The notes below the pieces were generated by a model. It searched no databases. It was not told the DNA's origin and worked only from the letters and a program-made list of their open reading frames with translations. The translations under genes were made by a program, and so were the position numbers. This document shows, in pieces, positions 34,753 to 44,051 of a DNA stretch of 64,000 bases. The stretch is taken from the NCBI RefSeq assembly GCF_018130785.1, contig NZ_JAFCJT010000003.1, forward strand, positions 124,001 through 188,000, read 5' to 3'. The stretch is from Bradyrhizobium liaoningense. GTDB lineage: Bacteria; Pseudomonadota; Alphaproteobacteria; Rhizobiales; Xanthobacteraceae. The stretch's first letter is position 1, and every line of letters starts with the position of its first letter.

Positions 34753-35466
34753 CTACCCACCCCTGATCGGCGGCATCGTCACCTGGTCGCGGCGGCAGGC
34801 GCGACGCTCGATCTCCTCGCAGGCCCGGAATTGCAGGTCCTTGCTGAGGCAGATGCGGACCTCGGAGAGCCGGGTCCGGTTGCAGGTGACCGAGATGGCC
34901 GCGTTGCTCAGGCCCGCATTGGCCTTGATGAAGGCTTCCTCCACCTCGCCCGGCGCCACGGTCTTGGCCTGCGACAGTTCGAGATATTCCGCGGGAATCT
35001 TGATCGCGGCGCGCGCCTTTCGGATCGTCTCGAAATAATTGCGGCTGTCGAGCCCGGAGCAGGTGCCGTGCTTGTCCCATTCGTTGAAGATCAGCCCCGG
35101 CGCCGGCATCAGGTCGAGCATCGAAGAGACGATGTTGCGGTTCAGGCGCGGCGACGGCCGCTGGCAATATTCGGGGAAGCCATTCTCGTATTGCGGCCAC
35201 AGCCCGTGCACCACGAACGCGTAGGGCCGCCCGCTGCACTGCATCTGCGAGCGACGGCCGCCGCGGTCGCGCTCGGACGCCTCCTCGCAGAACGAGGGCG
35301 ACCAGGACAGCGACAGCACATAGAAATCGAATTCGCCGGGCGCGTTCTGCCGTTTGTCCTGGGCCTTCGCGCCGCCCGGCAGCGCGACCAGTCCGGCGGC
35401 AAGAACCAGTGGAAGGGTCAGGGAGATCACGAGACCGGAGAACGAATGCAATCTAAAATGAAACAT
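34753..35466 (-). CDS. Secreted ribonuclease T2
   Basis: 237 residues. Signal peptide at ~1-35 (LVISLTLPLVLAAGLVALP, cut near AKA). Both T2 active-site segments are present: CAS1 FVVHGLWPQ (~86) and CAS2 EWDKHGTCS (~130), which provide the two catalytic histidines and the Glu. Several cysteines suit disulfides in the periplasm. It would cut single-stranded RNA through a 2',3'-cyclic intermediate, as RNase I does. The ATG at 35466 has GAGGG seven bases upstream. Confidence 0.9.
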   Translation of the reverse strand: MFHFRLHSFSGLVISLTLPLVLAAGLVALPGGAKAQDKRQNAPGEFDFYVLSLSWSPSFCEEASERDRGGRRSQMQCSGRPYAFVVHGLWPQYENGFPEYCQRPSPRLNRNIVSSMLDLMPAPGLIFNEWDKHGTCSGLDSRNYFETIRKARAAIKIPAEYLELSQAKTVAPGEVEEAFIKANAGLSNAAISVTCNRTRLSEVRICLSKDLQFRACEEIERRACRRDQVTMPPIRGG

Positions 35467-35597
35467 GGCGACGCCCTCAACTAGACTGTGCAATCAGCCT
35501 AGCAGGTAACAAGAACATTTCAAGAACAAAATTCGAGCGGCAGCCGGCCAGCCGCCTGATCAGCCCGATTCAGGGCCTTTCGATCAAGGCTTTACGA

Positions 35598-36059
35598 TCA
35601 GGGCCTGGCGGCGCGGCAGGCCGGATTGTAGGCCCAGTTGCGGTCCAGCCCGACCACACACCATTCGACACCATTGCCGTAACCCGCGAAGCCGCCATCC
35701 TCGATGATCGAGAAATGCACCTTGCGCACCTTGCCGTCATTGAGCATGGCATCGCCGGTGCAATAGCGGCGCGGAATGTTGTCGGACTGCCAGGGCCGGA
35801 ACGCGATCTCGCGAACGCCGGCGAAGCCGGTGATCTTCAACGAGGAATTCCAGAACGAGCTTTCCTTCTCCCAGAACTGGGTGGCGATCGTCGGCAACGC
35901 CTTGTCGCAATCGGCGACGGCGCCGTCATAGCGCGGCCCGCTCAGCCAGAAGTTCAGCTCCAGCGGATTGGCGGCCCTGGCCTCACCGAGCGACAGCGCC
36001 CCGAACATGAGGCCGAGCACGGCGGCAAAGCGGAGCGATTTCAGGGAGAGGGCGCGCAT
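35598..36059 (-). CDS. Secreted protein of unknown function
   Basis: 153 residues. A Sec signal (~10-28, ending EARA) precedes a mature chain with four cysteines (DCDKALP, YCTGDAM, EWCVVGL, NPACRAA) likely in disulfides, and several Trp. The pattern (basic polar N-half, KVHFSIIEDGGFAGYGNGVEWC) recurs in unnamed rhizobial periplasmic proteins. I do not recognise a domain. The ATG at 36059 is chosen to place the signal at the N-terminus. It is upstream of RNase T2 on the same strand, 131 bp away. Confidence 0.65.
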   Translation of the reverse strand: MRALSLKSLRFAAVLGLMFGALSLGEARAANPLELNFWLSGPRYDGAVADCDKALPTIATQFWEKESSFWNSSLKITGFAGVREIAFRPWQSDNIPRRYCTGDAMLNDGKVRKVHFSIIEDGGFAGYGNGVEWCVVGLDRNWAYNPACRAARP

Positions 36060-36241
36060 GGGCAATCCGGACAGCTGGGTCTTGGAAGGTTGGACGGTGC
36101 CGCGAAGGCGGGGGGAGGTCAAGTGCAGCGCGGCAACACTTGGCCAAGAGTTGACCCTCACGTCGCAGCCGGCAGGGCATCAGTTCTTTTCATGGGCATC
36201 CCGGCACCGTAAACTGGCGCCAACCAATTGGAGTAACGGGA

Positions 36242-36547
36242 ATGCGAATCATTGCGGCCGCAGGCCTTCTCGCCGGCCTGGTTGTCTCGGGCATGATGGC
36301 CAGCCAGCCGGCACGCGCGGACATGCTTCCGGTGCCGCCGTTCAAGGGCAACGACACCGGCGGCATCATCGCCTATTCGCTGGCGACGCAAGCCGACGCG
36401 CGTCAGGTCGCGGTCGACCACTGCGCGCGGTACGGCAAGGTCGTGAAATTCCTCGCGGTGCAGGCCTATGAGGGCGGCTACATCTCGTTCTCATGCCGCT
36501 GGGTGCCCTATGGCGCCGCCGATCAGCCGATCCGCACGCTCTACTGA
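36242..36547 (+). CDS. Small secreted protein of unknown function
   Basis: 101 residues. The signal peptide (~1-26; LLAGLVVSGMMASQPARA) is followed by a ~75-residue domain with two Cys (VDHCARYG and SFSCRWVPYG) and a conserved-looking GGIIAYS and GGYISFSCRW. GGAG lies eight bases before the ATG. The size and Cys spacing suggest one disulfide in a periplasmic protein. No function is recognised. It reads into the DUF3617 gene 43 bp downstream, so the two may be co-transcribed. Confidence 0.65.
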   Translation: MRIIAAAGLLAGLVVSGMMASQPARADMLPVPPFKGNDTGGIIAYSLATQADARQVAVDHCARYGKVVKFLAVQAYEGGYISFSCRWVPYGAADQPIRTLY

Positions 36548-36590
36548 GGCGCCGTCGTAGCGCTGCATCTCTCAGCCGGGAGCTCTCCAC

Positions 36591-37121
36591 ATGACGCGCA
36601 AACTCGCTTTGCTCGGCTCGGCCCTTTGTCTCGTCCTGGCGGCAGGCAGCGCCAGTGCCGATGACCTGCCGGTGCGCAAGGCCGGCCTTTGGGAGATGAA
36701 GATGGTCAGGACCGGCACGCCCGTGCCCGAGATGACCATGCAGCACTGCACCGACGAGACCGTCGACAAGGAGATGAGCAACAACATCTCCCCGATGGCA
36801 AAGCAGATCTGCGCCAAGCAGGACATCAAGAAGACCGCGACCGGCTATGTCAGCGATTCCGAGTGCAACGTCGCCGGCATCAGCACGACTTCGCACGCCG
36901 AGATCACGGGCGATTTCAACTCGGCCTATACGGTGAAGACCACGTCGCACGCACAGGGCGGCGCGGCCGGCGCCGCAGGCCGCGACACGACGATGCAGCT
37001 CGAAGCCAAATGGCTCGGGGCCTGCAAGCCCGACCAGAAGCCCGGCGACATCGTGATGCCCGGCGGCTTCAAGATGAACGTGCGCGACATGGACAAGCTG
37101 AAGGCGTTGTTGCCGAAGTAG
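36591..37121 (+). CDS. DUF3617-family periplasmic protein
   Basis: 176 residues. The signal ends near SASA (~24), followed by the DUF3617 start RKAGLWEMKM (~29) and a pair of cysteines in MQHCTDE and KQICAKQ. A third Cys occurs in DSECNVAG, and a final ACKPDQKPGDIVMPGG is typical of the family. The function of DUF3617 is not established. It sits directly after another small secreted protein and converges on a histidine kinase gene. Confidence 0.78.
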   Translation: MTRKLALLGSALCLVLAAGSASADDLPVRKAGLWEMKMVRTGTPVPEMTMQHCTDETVDKEMSNNISPMAKQICAKQDIKKTATGYVSDSECNVAGISTTSHAEITGDFNSAYTVKTTSHAQGGAAGAAGRDTTMQLEAKWLGACKPDQKPGDIVMPGGFKMNVRDMDKLKALLPK

Positions 37122-37129
37122 GTGAGATC

Positions 37130-37176
37130 GTAGCCCGGATGACCTTTCCCTCTCTCCTTGCAAGGGGAGAAGGGAA
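37130..37176. repeat. Half family E arm followed by a small CCCTCTCC palindrome (family G)
   Basis: GTAGCCCGGATGA is a lone left arm of family E. It is joined to TTCCCTCTCTCC / GGGGAGAAGGGAA (37145-37176), a hairpin like those at 41296, 41962 and 48628. Located between convergent genes. Confidence 0.6.
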
Positions 37177-37182
37177 GAGCTG

Positions 37183-38571
37183 CTACACCGGAATCCGCAC
37201 GCTCGCCCTCAGTCCGCCCATCGGGCTGTCGCCGAGGGTGATGTCGCCGCCATGCGAGCGCGCGATGTCGCGGGCGATGGCGAGGCCAAGGCCCGTGCCG
37301 CCTTCGTCCTGGTTGCGGGCATTGTCCAGCCGCAGGAACGGCTTGAATACTTCTTCGCGCAAATGCGCGGGAATGCCGGGGCCGTCGTCATCGACCGTCA
37401 CGGTCAAATAACGGTGATCGCGCTGGCCGGTGATGGCGATCGCCTTGCCGTAGCGCGCCGCGTTGGTGACGAGGTTGGCGAGGCAGCGCTTGAACGAGGC
37501 CGGCTTCACGGTGACCACGGGCAGGCCGTGGAACGCAACGGTCGCGGTGTGGCCGTGGCGTTCGGCGTCGCTGCGCAGCTCCTCGAGCGCCTGCGCCATG
37601 TCGGTCGGCTGCGATTGCTCGCCGGAATCGCCGCGGGCAAACGCAAGGTAGTCCTCCAGCATCATCGACATCTCGTCGACGTCCTTGCGCATGCCCTCGA
37701 GCTCCGGGTTGTCGCCAATCAGCGCCAGCTCGAGCTTGAACCGGGTCAGGATGGTGCGCAGATCGTGGCTGACGCCGGCGAGCATCGCGGTGCGCTGCTC
37801 CATCGTGCGCTCGATGCGTGACTTCATTTCGAGGAAGGCGACCGCCGCGCGCCGTACCTCGCGCGCGCCGCGCGGCCTGAAGTTCGGCGCCTCGCGGCCC
37901 TTGCCGAAACTTTCGGCGGCGTCTGCCAGCCGCAGGATCGGTCTGATCTGGTTGCGCAGGAATAGCACCGCGACGATCAGGAGGATCGAGGACGTGCCGA
38001 CCATCCAGAACAGGAAGATCTCCGAGTTCGAGGCATAGGCGGCACTGCGCTGCGCGAACACGCGCATCACGGCGTCGTCGAGCTGGATGCGGATCTCGAC
38101 GACGTTGGAGCGGCCGACCGTATCGATCCAGAACGAGCGCCCGATCTGGCGGCCGAGCTGCACCGACAGCGTCTGGTCGAGCAGCGAGAAGAACGGCTTT
38201 GGTCCCGGCGGCGGCATGTCGCCAGCCGGCAGGAAATCGACGACGAGGCCGAGCCGCTGCTGGGCGATGCGGCGGACCTGGTCGCGGTCCTTGTCCTGCG
38301 GATAGCCCTTGTAGACGTCGATCAGCGCGGCGATGTCTTGCACCACCGCGGCCGACAGGCGGCGCGTCACCGTGTTCCAGTGCCGCTCCATGAACACGAA
38401 GGCGACGACCGACTGGAGGATCACCATCGGCACGATCATGATGAGGAGCGCGCGGGCGTAGAGGCCGGTCGGCATCCAGCCTTTGAACGCGTTGCCCATC
38501 CAGCCATTGGCGGCGGAGACGCGGCCGGCGGCGCTTTTCAACAGCGTCAGGCCGGTATCGATCGTGCTCAT
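37183..38571 (-). CDS. EnvZ-like sensor histidine kinase
   Basis: 462 residues. Helix 1 (~38-60), a periplasmic domain of ~125 residues, helix 2 (~185-206), a HAMP linker, then the dimerisation H-box GVSHDLRTILTRF with His269 and the HATPase boxes (NLVTNAARYG, DDDGPGIP, GTGLGLAIA). It autophosphorylates and passes phosphate to the OmpR-type regulator encoded 18 bp upstream. The N-terminal ~35 residues before helix 1 are longer than in EnvZ. The signal is unknown. Confidence 0.88.
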   Translation of the reverse strand: MSTIDTGLTLLKSAAGRVSAANGWMGNAFKGWMPTGLYARALLIMIVPMVILQSVVAFVFMERHWNTVTRRLSAAVVQDIAALIDVYKGYPQDKDRDQVRRIAQQRLGLVVDFLPAGDMPPPGPKPFFSLLDQTLSVQLGRQIGRSFWIDTVGRSNVVEIRIQLDDAVMRVFAQRSAAYASNSEIFLFWMVGTSSILLIVAVLFLRNQIRPILRLADAAESFGKGREAPNFRPRGAREVRRAAVAFLEMKSRIERTMEQRTAMLAGVSHDLRTILTRFKLELALIGDNPELEGMRKDVDEMSMMLEDYLAFARGDSGEQSQPTDMAQALEELRSDAERHGHTATVAFHGLPVVTVKPASFKRCLANLVTNAARYGKAIAITGQRDHRYLTVTVDDDGPGIPAHLREEVFKPFLRLDNARNQDEGGTGLGLAIARDIARSHGGDITLGDSPMGGLRASVRIPV

Positions 38572-38589
38572 CGGTCGCGCTTCACTGAT

Positions 38590-39321
38590 TTATGGCGAGG
38601 CCACCAGGCGGTAGCCGATGCCGCGCACCGCCTGGAGGAACAGCGGATTGGCGGGATCGGTCTCGATCTTGCGCCTGAGGCGGTTGATCTGCACGTCGAC
38701 GGCGCGCTCGTTGACACTGCCATTGCCGGTGAGCGCGCTGCGCGGCACGGTCTCGCCCGGTGTTTCCGAGAGAACCCGCAACATCTCGCGTTCGCGGTCG
38801 GTGAGGTGAATGACCTCCTCGCCCTGGCGCAGTTCGCCGCGATCGAGATGGTAGATGTAAGGGCCGAACGCGATCTTCTCCACTGTGGCGGCCTGCGGCG
38901 GCGGCGCCGCGCGCTTGAGGATATTGTTGATGCGCAGCGCAAGCTCGCGCGGCTCGAACGGTTTTGCCACGTAGTCGTCGGCGCCGATTTGCAGGCCTTC
39001 GATGCGCGCTTCGGCTTCATGCCGCGCCGTCAGCATCACGATCGGCACCGAAGAGGAGGTCCGGATGAAGCGGGCGAGATCGAAGCCGGTCTCGCCCGGC
39101 ATCATGACGTCGAGGATCAGCAGGTCGAAATGCAGGCCCAGGAGCTTCGAGCGCGCATCGCCGGCGCTCGCCGCGGTGGTGACGCGATAGCCTTCGCTGG
39201 CGAGAAATCGCGACAACAGATCGCGGATGCGGCGGTCGTCGTCGACGAGCAGAAGATGCGGCGCATCGTCGGCCGGTTCTACCGGCGGGCGGGCGAGCGT
39301 GGCAGCGAACGGCACGTTCAC
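38590..39321 (-). CDS. OmpR-family response regulator (PetR-like)
   Basis: 243 residues. Receiver domain with acidic triplet DDD (27-29), phospho-acceptor Asp71 (LILDVMMPG) and Lys in AKPFEPREL; C-terminal winged helix with NERAVDVQINRLRRKIE and VRGIGYRLV. The start codon is GTG, overlapping the stop of the MarR gene (GTGA). MarR-type gene, OmpR regulator and kinase in overlapping order recall petP-petR of Rhodobacter. The assignment to cytochrome bc1 control is not shown here. Confidence 0.88.
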   Translation of the reverse strand: MNVPFAATLARPPVEPADDAPHLLLVDDDRRIRDLLSRFLASEGYRVTTAASAGDARSKLLGLHFDLLILDVMMPGETGFDLARFIRTSSSVPIVMLTARHEAEARIEGLQIGADDYVAKPFEPRELALRINNILKRAAPPPQAATVEKIAFGPYIYHLDRGELRQGEEVIHLTDREREMLRVLSETPGETVPRSALTGNGSVNERAVDVQINRLRRKIETDPANPLFLQAVRGIGYRLVASP

Positions 39322-39860
39322 TCCTTTCCGTCTTGATTGACGTTGGCGAAGATCGTCTCTAGCACCTTGTCCGGATCGTCGCGGTCGATCATCGCGCGCA
39401 GGAAGCGCTTGACGGTCTCGGCATCCTGCGGCGCCATCTCGGCGAGCGCCTTGGTGATCCGCGTGGTCTGGAGCCCGGCGAGCTTCTGCACCAGCGCCTC
39501 GCCCTTCGGCGTCGCGTAGAGCAGGCGCTGGCGGCGGTCGTTGTCGCCGGTCTTCTGCACGATATAGCCCTCGTCCAGGAGCTGCTTGAGCACGCGGCCG
39601 AGCGACTGTTTTGTGATGCGCAGGACGTCGAGGAGATCGGCGACCTTGAGACCGGGATAGCGGTAGACGAAATGCATGACCCGGTGGTGGGCTCGGCCGA
39701 AGCCGAAGGCCTCCAGCTCCTGGTCGGGATCGCCGACGAAATCACGATAGGCGAAGAACAGCAGTTCAATGATATCCCAGCGCAAATTGCCTCCATCGCC
39801 TGCGGCCGGCCGCAGCTCGGCAGCGTCTTGAGAGGGAGTCGCGAAATTTATGTCAGGCAT
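39318..39860 (-). CDS. MarR-family transcriptional regulator (PetP-like)
   Basis: 180 residues. The MarR winged helix is seen in FGRAHHRVMHFVYRYPGLKVADLLDVL, the recognition helix region TKQSLGRVLKQLLDEGYI and the wing DNDRRQRLLYATPKG. It heads an operon with an OmpR regulator (4-base overlap) and a histidine kinase. The ATG at 39860 lacks a clear ribosome site; an upstream GTG at 39905 is no better. It is divergent from ilvE, across a 337-bp gap where it may bind. Confidence 0.85.
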   Translation of the reverse strand: MPDINFATPSQDAAELRPAAGDGGNLRWDIIELLFFAYRDFVGDPDQELEAFGFGRAHHRVMHFVYRYPGLKVADLLDVLRITKQSLGRVLKQLLDEGYIVQKTGDNDRRQRLLYATPKGEALVQKLAGLQTTRITKALAEMAPQDAETVKRFLRAMIDRDDPDKVLETIFANVNQDGKE

Positions 39861-40197
39861 ATTGACGTATCTTGGGTTCAATGTTACAAAACGATCAGCC
39901 CGCACGAAATTTTAGATCGTTCTGCGTCGGGTGGCAGTTTCAAGAGCGGCCGGAGAGAGCCGGACAGGCGGCAACGGCCGAAGCAGATCTACCGTGCAAT
40001 TGTCGAGCGGCATTTCGGCAAAACATACTGGACTTCCGTCTTCCGCAAAAGCATGTCCTCGGCGACATGCTGGCCACGGAAACCGGCCGTAACAAGGCTG
40101 GCGGCGGTCCAGCCAGAAAGCTAATCAAGCCAGCCGGGCCTAAACAGGGCAGGCGGGCGCCAGAACAGCGCCGCTACCGGCAGCGGGAGGCAAGGAC
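39861..40197. promoter_or_regulatory. Divergent control region, MarR operon / ilvE
   Basis: 337 bp with no convincing ORF. The first ~60 bases beside the MarR gene are unusually AT-rich for this genome (TTGACGTATCTTGGG, then TTACAAAACGATC), consistent with a promoter for the leftward operon. Near ilvE only its own GGGAGG site at ~40185 is clear. I see no leader peptide or attenuator for ilvE. Confidence 0.4.
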
Positions 40198-41280
40198 ATG
40201 AGCATGAAATTCGACATCCAGCCCGCATCCAATCCGACATCCGAGAAGGACCGCGTCGCCAAGCTGGTGGATCCCGGCTTCGGACGGGTCTTCACCGATC
40301 ACATGGCGATCGTCCGCTACAACCAGGCCAAGGGCGGCTGGTACGAAGCACGCGTCGAGGCGCGCGCCAACTTCCAGCTCGATCCGGCCGGCGCCGTCCT
40401 GCACTACGCGCAGGAAATCTTCGAAGGCCTCAAGGCCTACAAGCGCGACGATGGCGGCGTGAACCTGTTCCGCCCCGACGCCAATGCACGGCGCTTCAAG
40501 GACTCCGCCGACCGCATGGCGATGGCACAGCTCCCCGAAGACGTCTTCATCGAAGCCGTCGAGCAGGTCGTGCGCATCGACCGCGCCTGGATGCCGGGCG
40601 GCGAGGGCAGCCTTTATCTGCGCCCCTTCATGATCGCGAGCGAGACCTTCCTCGGCGTCAAGCCGTCGTCCGAGTACATCTTCGCGGTGATCGCTTCGCC
40701 GGTCGGCTCCTACTTCAAGGGCGGACCCGCCCCGGTCTCGATCTGGGTGTCGGAGAACTACACGCGCGCGGCGATCGGCGGCACCGGCGCGGTCAAGTGC
40801 GGCGGCAATTATGCCGCGAGCCTGCGCGCCCAGGCCGAAGCGATCCAGCACGGCTGCGATCAGGTCGTCTTCCTCGACGCGGTCGAGCGCCGCTACATCG
40901 AGGAGCTCGGCGGGATGAACGTCTTCTTCGTGTTCGACGACGGCTCGCTCTCGACGCCGCCGCTCGGCACGATCCTGCCGGGCATCACCCGCGACTCCAT
41001 CATCGCGCTCGCGAAGGATGCCGGCAAGACGGTGCGCGAAGAGCCGTACTCGCTCGACCAGTGGCGCAAGGATGCGGCGAGCGGCAAGCTCAAGGAAGCG
41101 TTCGCCTGCGGCACCGCGGCCGTGATCTCGCCGATCGGCAAGGTGCGCTCGGTGAGCGGCGATTTCGACATCAGCGGTGGCGCCGCCGGTCCCGTCGCGA
41201 TGGGCCTGCGCAAGCAACTCGTCGACATCCAGTACGGTCGCAACAACGATCCGCACAACTGGATCCGCAAGGTGCTTTGA
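40198..41280 (+). CDS. ilvE: Branched-chain amino acid aminotransferase
   Basis: 360 residues, PLP fold type IV. The Schiff-base lysine is in AVKCGGNYAASL (~200), with the long-form (eukaryote-like, ~360 residue) subgroup features YAQEIFEGLKAYK and YLRPFMIASE. It transfers the amino group between glutamate and the 2-keto acids of leucine, isoleucine and valine. GGGAGG is ~10 bases upstream of the ATG. It is monocistronic, with a palindrome after the stop. Confidence 0.95.
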   Translation: MSMKFDIQPASNPTSEKDRVAKLVDPGFGRVFTDHMAIVRYNQAKGGWYEARVEARANFQLDPAGAVLHYAQEIFEGLKAYKRDDGGVNLFRPDANARRFKDSADRMAMAQLPEDVFIEAVEQVVRIDRAWMPGGEGSLYLRPFMIASETFLGVKPSSEYIFAVIASPVGSYFKGGPAPVSIWVSENYTRAAIGGTGAVKCGGNYAASLRAQAEAIQHGCDQVVFLDAVERRYIEELGGMNVFFVFDDGSLSTPPLGTILPGITRDSIIALAKDAGKTVREEPYSLDQWRKDAASGKLKEAFACGTAAVISPIGKVRSVSGDFDISGGAAGPVAMGLRKQLVDIQYGRNNDPHNWIRKVL

Positions 41281-41295
41281 TACGACATTGATAGC

Positions 41296-41326
41296 GTTTC
41301 CCCTCTTCCTTGAGGGAGAGGGGAAA
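41296..41326. repeat. Small palindrome (family G) after ilvE
   Basis: GTTTCCCCTCTTCC / GGGAGAGGGGAAAC around a TTGA loop, 16 bases past the ilvE stop. It has no T run; it may act as a 3'-end stabiliser or a weak terminator. Confidence 0.6.
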
Positions 41327-41419
41327 CACGCAACGTTTGTGGCTTATTGCGCTATGAACGTGCTGCTGCCGACACGCGACAAAGCCAGGAGACATCGAAG
41401 CATCCTGGACATCGCGATC

Positions 41420-41944
41420 ATGGCAACACAACTTTCCCAACCCCTGAAATGGGTCGTTCTCGCCGCAATCACCGGCGTCAGCGTTTTCAGCATCCTGACC
41501 ATCGGCCCCGCGCCCGAGGTCGCAGCGCAAGACCGCTCGCCGATCGTCGAGGTGCGCACCACCGATCCCGAGATGAACACCGCGATCGCGCGCGCCCGCG
41601 GCACGCTTCCCACCTTCTGGGCCTCCTATGAATCGCAAAAGCCGTCGGAGGCAGGGCACTCCCTGAAAGTGCGCTTTTCGACCCGCCGGGGCGGCGAGCA
41701 CATCTGGATCGCCGAGGTGAAGAAGCTGCCCAACGGCACCTATTCCGGCTTCTTCGCCAACGAGCCGCGCGATCTGCCTGGCAAGCGGGCAGGCGACGAG
41801 GTCAAGTTCAGCGAAGCCGACATTTCGGACTGGATGTTCATGCGCAGCGGCAAGATCGTCGGCGGCGAGACCATCAAGCCGACGCTGAAATCGCTGCCGA
41901 AGGCGGATGCCGATGCCCTGAGGGCCCGGATGGAGCAGCCTTAA
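41420..41944 (+). CDS. DUF2314-domain protein with N-terminal membrane anchor or signal
   Basis: 174 residues. A hydrophobic segment (~10-30, [19 protein letters not shown]) is followed by the DUF2314 domain: [46 protein letters not shown] and [15 protein letters not shown]. This fold is widespread, and its function is unknown. The ATG at 41420 has a poor ribosome site; an upstream ATG at 41354 would add 22 residues and is no better. It lies between ilvE and hisS on the same strand. Confidence 0.72.
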   Translation: MATQLSQPLKWVVLAAITGVSVFSILTIGPAPEVAAQDRSPIVEVRTTDPEMNTAIARARGTLPTFWASYESQKPSEAGHSLKVRFSTRRGGEHIWIAEVKKLPNGTYSGFFANEPRDLPGKRAGDEVKFSEADISDWMFMRSGKIVGGETIKPTLKSLPKADADALRARMEQP

Positions 41945-41961
41945 GGGGGCGCGGTCGGTCT

Positions 41962-41995
41962 CTCTTCCCCTCTCCCCGCAAGCGGGGCGAGGTGA
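41962..41995. repeat. Small palindrome (family G) before hisS
   Basis: CCTCTCCCCGC / GCGGGGCGAGG hairpin with a short AA loop, between the DUF2314 gene and hisS. It is very like a common rhizobial intergenic element. Confidence 0.6.
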
Positions 41996-42041
41996 AGCGA
42001 ACTCCGGTTGCCGCATCCCGCGTCGGCTGGTAAACGCCCGC

Positions 42042-43562
42042 ATGGCCGAGAAACCCAAAAAACCCCAGAAACTGAAGGCGCGCCTGCCGCGCGGGCTCGA
42101 GGATCGCGATCCCGCGGCGATCCGGGCGACGCGCGAGATGGTCGAGAAGATCCGCGCCGTCTACGAGCTCTACGGGTTCGAGCCCGTCGAGACGCCGGCG
42201 ATGGAATACACCGACGCGCTCGGCAAGTTCCTGCCCGACCAGGATCGCCCGAACGAGGGCGTGTTCTCGTTCCAGGACGACGACGAGCAGTGGATCAGCT
42301 TGCGCTACGATCTGACCGCGCCGCTCGCGCGCTATGTCGGCGAGCGCTACGGCACCGACGGTCTGGTCCTGCCCTATCGCAGCTACCGCGTCGGCTACGT
42401 CTTCCGCAACGAGAAGCCCGGCCCGGGCCGCTTCCGCCAATTCATGCAGTTCGATGCCGACACGGTAGGCTCGGCGACGCCGGCGGCGGATGCCGAGATC
42501 TGCATGATGGCGGCGGACACGATGGAGGCGCTCGGCATCGCGCGCGGCTCCTATGTCGTGAAGGTCAACAACCGCAAGGTGCTCGACGGCGTCCTCGAAG
42601 CCATCGGGCTCGGCGGTGACGAGAACGCAGGCCGCAGGCTGACCGTGCTGCGCGCAATCGACAAGCTCGACAAGTTCTCCGCCGACGAAGTGCGCAAGCT
42701 GCTCGGTCCCGGACGATGGGATGGCGGCGAAGAAGGCAAGGGCGACTTCACGAAGGGCGCCAACCTGAGCCCGGCGGAGGCTGATGTTGTTCTCGCCATC
42801 ACCAAACCGCGCGACGATTGGAAAGACGCGATCGCCGCGGCGGAAACTTACCTCGCCAAGAGCGAGATTGGTCAGGCCGGCGTGAGCGAGCTGGAAGAGA
42901 TCGCCAAGCTGGTGACGGCGTCCGGCTATCGTGCGGACCGCATCAAGATCGATCCGTCCGTCGTGCGCGGCCTCGAATATTATACCGGCCCCGTCTACGA
43001 GGTCGAACTCCTGCTCGAGACCAAGGACGAGAAGGGCCGTCCCGTGCGGTTCGGCTCGGTCGGTGGCGGCGGGCGTTACGACGGCCTCGTCTCGCGCTTC
43101 CGCGGTGAGCCGGTGCCGGCGACCGGGTTCTCGATCGGTGTGTCGCGCCTGCAGGCTGCGCTGACGCTGCTCGGCAAGCTCGACACCCGGCCCGAGTTCG
43201 GGCCCGTCGTCGTCACCGTGTTCGATCGCGACCGCGTCGCCGACTACCAGAAGATGGTCGCATCCCTGCGCACCGCCGGCATCCGCGCCGAGCTCTATCT
43301 CGGCAATCCCAAGAACATGGGCAACCAGCTCAAATATGCCGACCGCCGCAACAGCCCCTGCGTGATCATCCAGGGCTCCGATGAGAAGGCGCGCGGCGAG
43401 CTGCAGATCAAGGATCTGATCGAAGGCGCCAAGGCCGCCGCCGCGATTGCCTCCAACCAGGAGTGGCGCGAGAGCCGCCCGGCGCAGTTCTCGTGCAGCG
43501 AAGCCGACCTCGTCGCAAAGGTGCGCGAAGTCCTGGGCCGCCATGACGTAAAGTGGGGATAG
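42042..43562 (+). CDS. hisS: Histidyl-tRNA synthetase
   Basis: 506-residue class II synthetase of the longer alphaproteobacterial type. Motif 2 region [21 protein letters not shown] (split near 125-145), the histidine-specific [13 protein letters not shown] (~308) and motif 3 [13 protein letters not shown] (~345) are all present. The C-terminal anticodon-binding domain is at ~385-480. The ATG at 42042 gives [18 protein letters not shown]. It has no strong Shine-Dalgarno and is preceded by a family G hairpin. Confidence 0.96.
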   Translation: MAEKPKKPQKLKARLPRGLEDRDPAAIRATREMVEKIRAVYELYGFEPVETPAMEYTDALGKFLPDQDRPNEGVFSFQDDDEQWISLRYDLTAPLARYVGERYGTDGLVLPYRSYRVGYVFRNEKPGPGRFRQFMQFDADTVGSATPAADAEICMMAADTMEALGIARGSYVVKVNNRKVLDGVLEAIGLGGDENAGRRLTVLRAIDKLDKFSADEVRKLLGPGRWDGGEEGKGDFTKGANLSPAEADVVLAITKPRDDWKDAIAAAETYLAKSEIGQAGVSELEEIAKLVTASGYRADRIKIDPSVVRGLEYYTGPVYEVELLLETKDEKGRPVRFGSVGGGGRYDGLVSRFRGEPVPATGFSIGVSRLQAALTLLGKLDTRPEFGPVVVTVFDRDRVADYQKMVASLRTAGIRAELYLGNPKNMGNQLKYADRRNSPCVIIQGSDEKARGELQIKDLIEGAKAAAAIASNQEWRESRPAQFSCSEADLVAKVREVLGRHDVKWG

Positions 43563-43576
43563 CCATTCCGGAAGGC

Positions 43577-43615
43577 AGTCACGCCCGGGCTTGTCCCAGG
43601 CATCCACGTCTTGTT
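43577..43615. repeat. Half copy of palindromic family A
   Basis: Only the left arm (GTCACGCCCGGGCTTGTCCC, then CAGGCATCCACGTCTTG) is present. No complementary right arm follows. It lies between hisS and the tautomerase gene. Confidence 0.7.
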
Positions 43616-43662
43616 TGATGGTGACCGTCAACGGCCGGTGTTCGGCTGCAAGGGAGAGAACT

Positions 43663-43866
43663 ATGCCTGAGATTACCGTCAGCATGGCCGAAGGCCGCAC
43701 CGACGAGCAGAAGGCCGGCATGATGCGCGACATCACCCAGGCCCTGGTGAAGAATCTCGGCGTCGATGCCGATGCGGTCGTCATCCAGATCAACGAAGCC
43801 CCGCTTCGCCACAAGATGAAGGGCGGCAAGACCTTTGTGGAGCGCGCGGCGGCGGCGAAGAAATAG
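43663..43866 (+). CDS. 4-oxalocrotonate tautomerase family protein
   Basis: 67 residues. After removal of Met the chain begins with the catalytic Pro1 (PEITVSMAEGR), as in 4-OT enzymes, and has the RTDEQKAGMMRDIT helix and the VVIQINEAP strand. It forms hexamers that shift double bonds in unsaturated keto acids or similar substrates. AGGGAGAG is about four bases before the ATG. The physiological substrate cannot be told, since no aromatic pathway genes are adjacent. Confidence 0.85.
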   Translation: MPEITVSMAEGRTDEQKAGMMRDITQALVKNLGVDADAVVIQINEAPLRHKMKGGKTFVERAAAAKK

Positions 43867-43892
43867 CCAGCGCTATATCGGCAGTCTCCACT

Positions 43893-44033
43893 GTCGTCCC
43901 CGCGAAAGCGGGGACCCATAACCACAGGGAGTGGTTATCTGGCGAGCTGGTAACTCCGAGTCTTCGTCAAACTCAATCCTGTGGTTATGGGTCCCGGATC
44001 AGCGCTCGCTACGCTCGCTTGTCCGGGACGACA
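43893..44033. repeat. Palindromic intergenic repeat, family D copy 1
   Basis: Left end GTCGTCCCCGCGAAAGCGGG then ACCCATAACCACAGG; right end CCTGTGGTTATGGGTCCCGG and CTTGTCCGGGACGAC. About 141 bp with an ~45-base centre. It ends 18 bases before the thioesterase start. A second copy is at 45441-45575. Confidence 0.83.
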
Positions 44034-44051
44034 GCGGAGTTTGAGGCTCCC

